Source: Irineochytrium annulatum (taxonomy: Eukaryota; Chytridiomycota; Chytridiomycetes; Chytridiales; Chytridiaceae). Taken from it: 12,426 nucleotides of DNA. A program made the translations under genes and the position numbers. Shown one piece after another: positions 1-6,862 of the stretch (its first letter is position 1; each line of letters starts with the position of its first letter). The notes below the pieces were generated by a model. The model saw nothing but the letters and a program-made list of their open reading frames with translations, did not search any database and was not told the origin of the DNA. Location: positions 1 through 12,426 of the forward strand of contig JADGJL010000890.1 of assembly GCA_027600665.1 (NCBI GenBank), written 5' to 3'.

Positions 1-1
1 A

Positions 2-913
2 CCTACGCCTCAGCAGCACCCTCACGCCGCTGCTTTAACCCCCCATCAGACCGCCGCCACCGCAGCCACCAAAGCCTTCCTCCCGCCTCCGATGCCGATC
101 CAGCTGCCTGTTCCGCACCCGTCCGCCGCAGCTAACGCTTCCATCGTCCTCCCCCCGCCCGTTCCGACGGCGAACCGATCCTTCGAGCTCCCCGTGCCAG
201 CCGCCTTGGCCCGCGGCCCTCAAATGCAGCAGCCGCACGTCAGCGCGCAGATGTTCCACCAAGCGCAGCAGATTCAGCAGATTCAGCAGCAACAACAGCG
301 GGCCGCGGTGCAGGCGCAGGCGCTGGCACAGCAGCAAGCTCAAGCTCAGGCTCAGGCGCAAGGTGTCCCGGCCGCCTACTACGCGGCCCATGCGCAGGCG
401 CAGGCCCACGCCCAAGCGCAAGTGAATGCGGCGAACGCGTACCACGGCGCCCAGCACGCTATGTACATGCAGCAGCTCGCACAGCAACAGCAACAGCAAC
501 AACAACAGCAACAACAACAGCAACAACAACAGCAACAACAACAACAACAGCAGCAGCAGCAGCAGCCGAACGCCAAGCAAGTTCCTCTGACGCACCACCT
601 CGTCGTCGCCGCCGCTCAGCAGCAGCAACAGCAGCTACAGCACCGCCCGGCCATCACGACGCCGTCCCCGCCCGCGGCGCTCGGCGGCGTGCGCGGGATG
701 CTGGCAAACGCGAGCAACCTGAGGAGGGCCGGCCCGGTTGTTCAGCAAGGGCAGCAACAGATGCAACAAGGGCACGGGGTGAGGCAGGGCGGTGCACCCA
801 TGCCGATGACATACATTGGGGATCAGAAGTTGGTGATGGACGCCGCGAGGGCCGCGAGGGTGTATGAGTACCATGGGAAGGGTGACGGATTTGGCGGGCA
901 GAGGTTCTTTTGA
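2..913 (+). CDS. Gln/Ala/Pro-rich low-complexity protein, 5'-partial
   Basis: The frame is open from base 2 of the window through the first internal ATG at 92, so the true start probably lies upstream and the piece seen (303 residues) is a C-terminal part. The order is a Pro/Ala/His-rich segment, a Gln-rich segment, alternating Ala-Gln and His-Ala-Gln stretches (about 320-420), a run of 28 glutamines (482-565), a second short Gln run near 620, and a less repetitive basic tail. The last 35 residues, starting MTYIGDQKLVMDAARAARVY, are the only part with normal composition and could be a conserved motif. I do not recognise a family. Such composition is common in fungal transcription cofactors and RNA-binding proteins, but that is analogy only. 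The stop is TGA at 911-913. The antisense readings, poly-Leu and poly-Cys, are shadows of the repeat. Confidence 0.75.
   Translation, partial: PTPQQHPHAAALTPHQTAATAATKAFLPPPMPIQLPVPHPSAAANASIVLPPPVPTANRSFELPVPAALARGPQMQQPHVSAQMFHQAQQIQQIQQQQQRAAVQAQALAQQQAQAQAQAQGVPAAYYAAHAQAQAHAQAQVNAANAYHGAQHAMYMQQLAQQQQQQQQQQQQQQQQQQQQQQQQQQQQPNAKQVPLTHHLVVAAAQQQQQQLQHRPAITTPSPPAALGGVRGMLANASNLRRAGPVVQQGQQQMQQGHGVRQGGAPMPMTYIGDQKLVMDAARAARVYEYHGKGDGFGGQRFF
482..565 (+). repeat. CAG/CAA trinucleotide tract (28 Gln codons)
   Basis: There are 28 uninterrupted Gln codons with a patterned mixture: CAG CAA twice, then CAG followed by three CAA three times, then CAG followed by five CAA, then six pure CAG. The period-12 unit suggests expansion of a 12-base unit as well as of single triplets. 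The final pure CAG stretch is the part most open to slippage. Confidence 0.95.
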
Positions 914-1538
914 GGCAGGAGTTTCGTGAATCGCGGATGGGTGTGATGTGGGGTGTTGGTACAACGACGTGGTCAATGTTGTATGCTGAGCAGTGATGCG
1001 ATGTTCCGTGATGAGGAATGTTGATGACGTTAATGCAGGTGCTATTACACATCGGTGGAGGCTCCTTGTTCTCTCGTTCCAATTGAAGTTATCTCTGGCT
1101 TTCACCGCCGTAGACTTTGCAATTACCCCCTGCAACTGATGGCGTTACATAGAAATCAGTAGATCTTTCTCTTTCTCGGTTTACAAATTTACGCGCTTTT
1201 TAGATCTTCCTTTCCGCTTTTTCACGAACTAGACTAATACGTCCGTAGACAGACATTATCGCCGAGTTATCAATCTCCCTTCACAGTTAGAGATCATTGA
1301 TTTGGGACATTACTTCTTAATCACTTCAAGTCCGTTTTCACACCTTATAGAGCATAGTGCATGCAGTTTTTAGACTCTTTTGCGAACACTCATAACCGTC
1401 AGCCGAGTTTCTCTCCCCACAAGAGCTGCATTATTATAGAAATTGCAACAACAACGATTTGAACAGAAAGGACTCTCCACATGATATACAATCGCCAAAA
1501 ATATTGTTTGTTATGAACTTCTATTTTTGCACCATTCT
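914..1538. other. Intergenic region between polyQ gene and phosphatase gene
   Basis: About 620 bases without a supported gene. It must hold the 3' UTR of the polyQ gene and the promoter and 5' UTR of the phosphatase gene. Base composition falls to AT-rich after about 1140, with pyrimidine runs. I see no clear TATA box, exact AATAAA, tRNA or snRNA. Short frames here are antisense or low-quality readings and start in weak context. Confidence 0.6.
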
Positions 1539-2702
1539 ATGCTGCCCATGCTCCATTCGGATACTAATGTCGATGTCTGGTCCTCTGGTCTCTCAAACGG
1601 GGGTGCTTTGGCTTCGCGGTCAAACTCTCGCGCAATGCCACCTGTTCGCGCCTCCAGCGCCCGCGAGGTCTTCAACCTGCCTCTGCACGAACTGCCGCTG
1701 GTCATTGACGTTCGCCTGAGCTCGAATGCCAATGACCGGCCAAAGATCTTCTCGGCCACCGTCCTTTGGCTGGACAGGGCGGATCAACTTGTCCGTGCCA
1801 GTCGCGACGAGCTAGTGGCACTAATGAATGAATTCCTTCGGAAGCTCTTTGAAGGTATGTGCTTACCATTGTCTTTTGTCACTTTCATTGCTTTCCCGGC
1901 AGAAGCTGTTCATCGTGATTTGCGTTCTTATTTTGCCCCTGGGTGACCCCAAGACCAAAGCCCGGAAACTTACAGGAAACCTGTCATGTACACATTCGAC
2001 GAGTCACTGGACTTGACGAGCTTGCTCTCTGCCTTCTCCGAGACACCAAGCCCGCTCCGGCCCTTCGACGCCATCCTGCATTTAACACAGGGCGAGCTTT
2101 CGCGCTTCGTCGATCTCTACCCCTACGTCCTCATCCCGCACGCCACGGCGGCCTCGGCGAGCCCCGTCAACACCATCTTTTTCCCCTCCGAGATCCCGTT
2201 GCCGCCTCACCTCCCGCCAAACCGTCTCTTTTTGGGCTCGTCGTCCGCCGCCTCGGCAGCCGCCGTAACCGCTATGGGCATCACCCACGTTCTCAACGTG
2301 ACGAGGGAGGTGAAGATACCGGAGGTTGAGGGGCTCCGGAGCCTGCGGGTGGCGATTGACGACTCGTTTAAGGTGGACGTTGTGGAGGCGTACCTGACAT
2401 TGGCGAGGGAGTTTCTCTTGGAGGCCCTCACGTGCCCGGATGGCGGCAACCGTGTGCTCGTGCACTGCCAATATGGCAGAAGCAGGAGCGTTTCGATGGC
2501 GGTCGCGGCGTTGGCGGAGCTGACCCCGTGCTCGGTGGTGGAGGCGCTGGCAACGGTGCAGTGCGAGCGCCCGGTTTCGAGGCCGAACCTGATGTTTATG
2601 ATGCAGCTAAAGATGTGGGATGGGGAGGGCAAACCCGCGGTCAGGTCCGCGAACGCTATCGACAAGGGCGACGGAGGGATGGAGACCATGACTGGAAGAT
2701 AA
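1539..2702 (+). CDS. Rhodanese-like plus dual-specificity phosphatase (STYXL1-like)
   Basis: Proposed exons are 1539-1854, 1903-1942 and 1976-2702 (360 residues). The N-terminal half looks like a rhodanese/CDC25-type fold: a strand with D57-V-R, a second strand KPVMYTFDE formed across the last splice junction, then a region ending in LYPYVLI. It is followed by FFPSEI and a strand LFLG (203-206), the usual entry to STYXL1/MKP-type phosphatase domains. The phosphatase domain carries the acid region around D247/D248 and the full signature HCQYGRSRS (C283 nucleophile, R289). Family knowledge says such enzymes hydrolyse phospho-Tyr/Ser/Thr, often on MAP kinases; metazoan STYXL1 is catalytically dead, whereas this copy keeps Cys and Arg. 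The start is the first ATG in frame; ATG 1548 is an alternative. The second intron is only 33 nt and a single intron 1859-1975 is a weaker alternative. The gene converges on the RING gene. Confidence 0.8.
1855..1902 (+). other. Intron 1 of the phosphatase gene (48 nt, stop-free)
   Basis: It runs from GTATGT to a CAG acceptor after a pyrimidine-rich stretch. Its length is a multiple of three and it has no stop in the host frame, so unspliced reading passes straight through and inserts 16 hydrophobic residues into the rhodanese-like domain. Confidence 0.65.
1943..1975 (+). other. Proposed 33-nt intron 2 of the phosphatase gene
   Basis: The host frame meets TGA at 1944-1946 while the downstream frame resumes with Lys-Pro-Val-Met-Tyr. 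Splicing GTGACC to TTACAG joins Gly codon bases GG to G and restores the frame exactly. The donor is not strong and no branch site can be placed at a usual distance, so the exact junction is uncertain. Confidence 0.45.
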
Positions 2703-3057
2703 TCCACTTCTTGTTGTATTCAATGCTCAAACCGCTGTCTGCACCTGCGGTCTCTTGCTGCCAACGTAGCGTAATGCCAGTTCGTAGGACAGTACACATG
2801 ACGCTTTCAAAATACAGATCTCTGGCTTAACCATTAGCCGCATGCACTGGCTTGACCAGTTGCTTCCCACTGTGCTTTGTTCGACTGACAGTTTGCTTAT
2901 ATTTTGAAAAACTATGCTGCCTTTCTCATCGTTTCCATGAAAAACTGACCTTCAACAGGTTTATAAACACTGTGACAACAAAAAGAAGGCACCGCATTCA
3001 AAGACTAAGAATAAATGTACAAGGCCATTTAACGCATAATGTCCACTTCACACCTGA
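2703..3057. other. Convergent intergenic region (two 3' ends)
   Basis: About 355 bases between two converging stop codons. It should hold both 3' UTRs. I see an exact AATAAA at 3010-3015 on the + strand and several AT-rich stretches, but no gene or RNA. Confidence 0.6.
3010..3015 (+). terminator. Possible poly(A) signal AATAAA
   Basis: Exact hexamer about 310 bases after the phosphatase stop codon. That is far for a compact fungal gene, so it may be chance; it is the only exact hexamer in this spacer on that strand. Confidence 0.3.
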
Positions 3058-5541
3058 TTACTTTCCCGACTTGCTCGACGGCTTCCGACCCCTCGCGTTC
3101 TCGCTCGCCATCTGCGACACGGCGCTCGATGCCGACTGATACAAGCCCCCGAGCCTCGACGACCTGGACACGGCCTTCGCGCTGCCCGCACCCCCCGTCG
3201 TCGGCGCCATCGGCGCCACGCTCGTCCAGGTCTGCCTCTGGTTCCCATACGCGTTCGCAAAGCAGCTCATCATGGCGCTCGACCCCTCGTCCCGCTCTCC
3301 AAGGCCCGCGATCACGCCGTCCATGTCCTCCAGCACCGCGAGCGCGAACTTCCAGTCGTCGGGGGCCACGAGGACGGTGGAAGGCAACTTGGAGGACGCG
3401 CCGCGCCGAGTACGTGGGGGCTCAGCCACGCCTTGACGCGGGAGGACGGCGTGGGAGATACCAAGCTCCACAGCCATCTGGGTCGACTTGGCATTCGATC
3501 CGAGGCCAGCAACCGTCTCGCTCGAGTCGTTGACATTGTGAGGGAACGACGAGAAGGACTTTCCGGTCTGCGTTTGAGGTGGTGGGAGGGAGGCTTCGTG
3601 TAAATCCGCCACCGTCGCGGACGCGCGACCTGTCCAACCAAGCGAGCCAGTCATCCATCCGGAGAATTTCGTCTTCTTCCCACCGTCGACCGCAAGCGCC
3701 AGAGCTTTGTCCGCTGTCAAGGAAGCAATCGAACCCTCGGAGGCCTTTGGCAATGGCGGGATCTCCGCCTCGCCCGTTGGGACGGGGTACATGTCCAAGG
3801 TGTATTCCGCCGGGGCCGTGTTGCCCGTTGGCGCGGGCGGCAGGAGGCCGCGAAGGCGGTCCGGGTCGCAATTGACGGCCCCGGCAACTGCCTGAACAAT
3901 CCACTCGCGCCTCGTGAGGAGCAGCGCTCGCGCGTCTTGGGGCGAAGCGCTCTGCGCCTCCTTGATGGACTGGAGGGCTAGGACGCGGAGCTGCTGGCGA
4001 TTAACGTGGGCATCGGCTGCCGGACGCGCCGAGGCGGCGCGTAGGTTGACGGCGCTGGGAGTGAGCAGCGTGAGGAGCGGGACGGCGTCGGAGGAAAGGG
4101 AGTGGACGAGCGTTGAGGTGGCGATGATGGTGTAGGAGACATCGGCGGTGATGACGGGTATTGGAGTAGCCCGGGGGGCGGAGACGGAGAGGTGTCGTTG
4201 CGCCGTCAAAGAAATGACGGCGTCGCGAGTCTCTTCGGCAAAGAGGTCGCCGAGCGCGACGGTCGCCGTTTGCAAACCGGCGGCGATGGTGACTGGGTAC
4301 GATGAGTGGATGTCACGTATTTTGAAGGAATAACCGTTGCTTGGGGCGGCGGACGCCGGGATCGAGACGGTGACGGTGACGTCCTTGTAAACCGTGGTTC
4401 TGATAGCGCCAACGCACCCGGCGAAGGCGTCCTGGATCACGTCGTTGGTTCGAATGAAGGTGAAGGTCCCCGACGAGCCGGCGATAGTGCTCAGGCATCT
4501 GTCGTCGACGCCGACACCATAGCCGAAGGTAAATATGGGGATAGCGAGCCGCGTTGAACGCTCGAGCAGGCGGTTGTAGTTCTGGCGTATGTTGTCCTGA
4601 CCGTCGCTGAGAAGGAGCACAGCCGCGAGAGGATTCCTGTCCCCGGTAAAACGCCGCTCGAGTAGGTCCAAGGACTTGTTGACACCGATCTGGATGTTCG
4701 TGCCGCCGCCGGCGCGGATGTTGTTGTTGATGACACTCTCGAGGCGGGCAGCAGATGCCCACGCCGCCGGGTTCGCCTCTTGCGAAGAGGAGCCGCAGTG
4801 AAGGAAAGGCGCGAGCACTGTGGCGCTGTCATTAAAGGCGACGATAGCGAGCCTGTCCTCCGGGCGAAGAGTGGAGACGACGTAGGAGAGCGTCCGCAGC
4901 ACGTTGTCGATCTTGTCGCCGCTCATCGAGCCCGACACGTCGACACAAGCCACAAGGTCCATGGCGGTGACCGCGGCGCATGCTTCCGTGGGCGCAGACG
5001 GAGCCGTGACGGTCACGAGGGCGACAACCGGCTCGGAGTCGTCTGCGGGCAGGTCGGGGTATCGGGAGCGGAGCGTGACGGTCGGAGGGCCGACGACGGA
5101 CGCGCGTCCCTGCTCGATCTCGTCAGTCGTTGGGGCCACGATCGGGTCGTTCGCGAGGTCATTCGCGCTGGTAAGCGGTCGGCTGAGATGGGACCAGTCC
5201 TGTGGGCGGATTGCAGAGACCGGAACCGGTGGCGCGGGCGCAGGGGCGGCCGCCGAGGCCATTGGAAGGCGGCAGACGGGGCAGAGGGTGTTCCCGCTCG
5301 CGATACACCTCTGATAACAGTCGAGGTGCTGGTCGTGGCCACACCCTGCAGGACAAAGGATGAGGAGGTCAGATTGAGGCTCACGAGAGCAGTCGAAGTA
5401 GCAAGACATACCAGGGTTGATAATCACTCGTCCGCCGCGTTTCTCGAGCGCCTCGTAACATACAGGGCAGTTCTCCGCCGCGGCTCTGACGGCGGTTGGG
5501 GCCGCAGGAGGGGCCGCAGGAGGGAGGTTGTCGTCAGTCAT
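3058..5541 (-). CDS. RING-H2 and von Willebrand A domain protein, likely E3 ligase
   Basis: Exons on the minus strand are 5541-5412 and 5345-3058, giving 805 residues after removal of the 66-nt intron. The RING-H2 finger is C25-x2-C28, C45-x-H47, H50, C53, and CPVC (C65, C68). An Ala/Pro linker leads to a vWA domain from about residue 170 to 350 with a complete metal site: DVSGS (D179, S181, S183), GGGTN (T259) and LLSDGQD (D291). The segment through YGVGVDDRCLSTIAG and the following beta-rich part and helical LRVLALQSIKEA region resemble plant WAV3-type ligases and fungal RING-vWA proteins with a Vwaint-like tail. I see no Hint domain between vWA and tail, although many relatives have one. 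The C-terminal 250 residues are Ser/Ala/Gly-rich. Predicted role is ubiquitin transfer to partners bound by vWA; substrates are unknown. The start ATG at 5541 is the first in frame. Confidence 0.85.
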   Translation of the reverse strand: MTDDNLPPAAPPAAPTAVRAAAENCPVCYEALEKRGGRVIINPGMSCYFDCSREPQSDLLILCPAGCGHDQHLDCYQRCIASGNTLCPVCRLPMASAAAPAPAPPVPVSAIRPQDWSHLSRPLTSANDLANDPIVAPTTDEIEQGRASVVGPPTVTLRSRYPDLPADDSEPVVALVTVTAPSAPTEACAAVTAMDLVACVDVSGSMSGDKIDNVLRTLSYVVSTLRPEDRLAIVAFNDSATVLAPFLHCGSSSQEANPAAWASAARLESVINNNIRAGGGTNIQIGVNKSLDLLERRFTGDRNPLAAVLLLSDGQDNIRQNYNRLLERSTRLAIPIFTFGYGVGVDDRCLSTIAGSSGTFTFIRTNDVIQDAFAGCVGAIRTTVYKDVTVTVSIPASAAPSNGYSFKIRDIHSSYPVTIAAGLQTATVALGDLFAEETRDAVISLTAQRHLSVSAPRATPIPVITADVSYTIIATSTLVHSLSSDAVPLLTLLTPSAVNLRAASARPAADAHVNRQQLRVLALQSIKEAQSASPQDARALLLTRREWIVQAVAGAVNCDPDRLRGLLPPAPTGNTAPAEYTLDMYPVPTGEAEIPPLPKASEGSIASLTADKALALAVDGGKKTKFSGWMTGSLGWTGRASATVADLHEASLPPPQTQTGKSFSSFPHNVNDSSETVAGLGSNAKSTQMAVELGISHAVLPRQGVAEPPRTRRGASSKLPSTVLVAPDDWKFALAVLEDMDGVIAGLGERDEGSSAMMSCFANAYGNQRQTWTSVAPMAPTTGGAGSAKAVSRSSRLGGLYQSASSAVSQMASENARGRKPSSKSGK
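5346..5411 (-). other. 66-nt stop-free intron inside the RING finger
   Basis: Read on the minus strand it starts GTATGT, has a CTGAC branch site about 20 bases before the end, and finishes with CCTGCAG. It is 22 codons long and has no stop. Removing it changes a disordered Cys spacing into a textbook C3H2C3 RING-H2, which is strong evidence that it is real. Confidence 0.9.
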
Positions 5542-6219
5542 TTTCGTCCCTTCCCAAAGTAGATGGCAGAGGCGGTGTGCTTAGGGAGGTCGCTGGCTGC
5601 GTGGAGGCCTTTTTAAGCTGGCCATTTAGACCGCAGACCGCAGTAGTTGATAATTCTTAGAATCGAAGGGTCCGTGATAGACACATGCCAACGTGGCTGC
5701 GAGAAGGTGCGCCTAGGATAGTGCGCGGGAGGCAGGGGGCAGGCAGCGGGTTGGGATGTTGTTGGGGTAGGCGCTCGATTTAGTATATTTTCATTTATTG
5801 ATTCAGATGGAAACGTGGCGTTCATTAAGTGTGCGATCCAGCAGAAGTCACTCGCTATCACGCACGGAATGTTTACATCCAAATTTACGCGCTAATGAGA
5901 TATGCGCCAAGTTGCTCTGGCTCTAATCGATCAACAAGGCCCTCAAGTCCAGGCCTTAACTCCTATCATTGCTTGGATTCTGCACCAATGTCAACTGATG
6001 CATTCGCTCCACCAGCCTGGTTTGCGGGATATGTTTGTTATCTTAAGAAGAACGACAACTGACAGGAAAAAGAGAAAATAAAATTACTTCGCCTAGGTCG
6101 AGGAAGTGCTTTGACTGTGACTCGAGAGCGAAGTTGATGTCGACTTCGCACTGCGATGCTAGTGCGAGGTCCGCAGCCGAGCACAAAAGCGACCGCACCT
6201 GCTCCGGTGGTTCCTTACA
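5542..6219. other. Divergent promoter region upstream of RING gene and U2
   Basis: About 680 bases with no supported protein gene. It should carry the promoter and 5' UTR of the RING gene, leftwards, and the promoter of the U2 gene, rightwards. An A-rich stretch sits near 6064-6090 and paired inverted repeats at 6128-6165. I see no tRNA. Confidence 0.6.
6128..6165. repeat. Two adjacent inverted repeats upstream of U2
   Basis: GCGAAGT (6128-6134) pairs with ACTTCGC (6143-6149) over an 8-base loop. Next to it GCACT (6148-6152) pairs with AGTGC (6161-6165). They lie 55-92 bases before the inferred U2 5' end, the distance at which proximal snRNA promoter elements often sit. A regulatory role is inference only. 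Confidence 0.4.
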
Positions 6220-6406
6220 ATCCTCTCAGGCCTATTGGCTAAGATCAAGTGTAGTATCTGTTCTTTTTAGTGTGATAACTAAAACAAGATGCATAGCATC
6301 TTTCATTATCACAATTATTTTTGAACCACGCCGGGGTCACCTTGCGCTTGCGTGAGGCCCCTGGCACTGGTGTCGCCGGCCTTACACTGCTGCCGGCTGA
6401 CGCCGA
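6220..6406 (+). ncRNA. U2: U2 spliceosomal small nuclear RNA
   Basis: This RNA pairs with the intron branch site in the spliceosome. The core from GGCTAAGATCAAGTG through GTAGTATCTGTTCTT (6237-6265) matches the near-invariant U2 5' domain; GTAGTA at 6251-6256 is the branch-site recognition sequence. The expected folds follow in order: stem I (GCC/GGC, 6231-6239), stem IIa (TTTTAGT/ACTAAAA around 6265-6285), stem IIb (AAGATGC/GCATCTT around 6286-6302), a single-stranded Sm site ATTTTTGA (6317-6324), stem III (GCCGGGGTCAC with GTGAGGCCCCTGGC, 6330-6365), and stem IV (GGTGTCGCCGGC with GCCGGCTGACGCC, 6369-6404) with loop CTTACACTGCT. The total of about 187 bases equals the usual U2 length. The 5' end is placed at ATCCTCTC by analogy with other fungi; the 3' end is approximate within about 6 bases. 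The stem IV loop differs from the common sequence that binds U2B''. Confidence 0.95.
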
Positions 6407-6440
6407 ACCGCCCAAATGAATTGAAAGTCGGCTCTCCGCT

Positions 6441-6465
6441 ATTTTCCCGCCACGGCGGGTAAAAA
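6441..6465. repeat. Near-perfect inverted repeat after U2
   Basis: CCCGCC (6446-6451) and GGCGGG (6454-6459) are separated by only AC and flanked by ATTTT and AAAAT with one extra T. It begins about 35 bases after the U2 end. It could be cruciform DNA, a protein-binding palindrome or a processing signal. Confidence 0.6.
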
Positions 6466-6482
6466 TTACACAATCTCTTTTA

Positions 6483-6509
6483 CATCAAGCAAAACTATTC
6501 AGCTTGATG
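6483..6509. repeat. 8-bp inverted repeat with 11-base loop
   Basis: CATCAAGC (6483-6490) is the exact reverse complement of GCTTGATG (6502-6509). It sits between the G/C palindrome and the 17-base tandem copies. Confidence 0.6.
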
Positions 6510-6510
6510 G

Positions 6511-6544
6511 TATTTACCACCCGCCGATATTTACCACCCGCCGA
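6511..6544 (+). repeat. Perfect tandem duplication of 17 bases
   Basis: The unit TATTTACCACCCGCCGA occurs twice head to tail with no mismatch (6511-6527 and 6528-6544). Its ACCCGCC part is partly complementary to the GGCGGGTAAAAAT arm upstream. Confidence 0.9.
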
Positions 6545-6589
6545 CTTCGGCTGATTAAACACGAACTGATAGTTTTGTCGCGATCGAGT

Positions 6590-6621
6590 GGCAGCCGGTA
6601 TGGTTGGCAGCCGGTATGGTT
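6590..6621 (+). repeat. Perfect tandem duplication of 16 bases
   Basis: The unit GGCAGCCGGTATGGTT is repeated head to tail without mismatch (6590-6605, 6606-6621). It is unrelated in sequence to the 17-base duplication 45 bases earlier. Confidence 0.9.
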
Positions 6622-6862
6622 AGGGCGGAGCCTGGCACTACGTAACTCCAAATCGCATGAGGAATCGGGGTGCTTCTCAATCCTCAATCGCCTGATAAGA
6701 TGCTCATTTTGGTACTCATACTATGGAGTGGTGAGAATGCCAAGTGCCAGATGGTCCCAATCCGCAGGATGTTCTTAACCCTCGTCCTGATGAATGCTCG
6801 CGTCCCAGTTTTGACGGCCGCACCGTTTTGCATTTCTCATCCATCCACCATCATCCATTCAC

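Larger units (their letters stand above)
6407..6862. other. Spacer after U2 and upstream of the glutaredoxin gene
   Basis: About 455 bases holding inverted and tandem repeats (listed separately) in its first half, and presumably the glutaredoxin promoter in its second half. No transposase, tRNA or other RNA gene is visible. Confidence 0.6.

Noticed and set aside
35..628. Antisense open frame with a poly-Leu run, and another with poly-Cys at 379-576
   Set aside because: Both are reverse-strand readings of the CAG/CAA tract; the + strand frame is open from the window edge and has a coherent low-complexity composition.
5613..6355. Small open frames around the U2 locus (5613-5882 minus, 5829-6062 and 6134-6355 plus)
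   Set aside because: No conserved motif. The last one overlaps the U2 RNA, which explains the sequence far better.
6780..6800. TGATGA resembling a C/D-box snoRNA box C
   Set aside because: No matching box D, terminal stem or guide spacing could be found.
6407..6862. Possible transposon or LTR fragment
   Set aside because: Tandem and inverted repeats are present, but no long terminal repeats, target-site duplication or transposase/reverse-transcriptase remnants can be seen; it stays open as a finding rather than a call.
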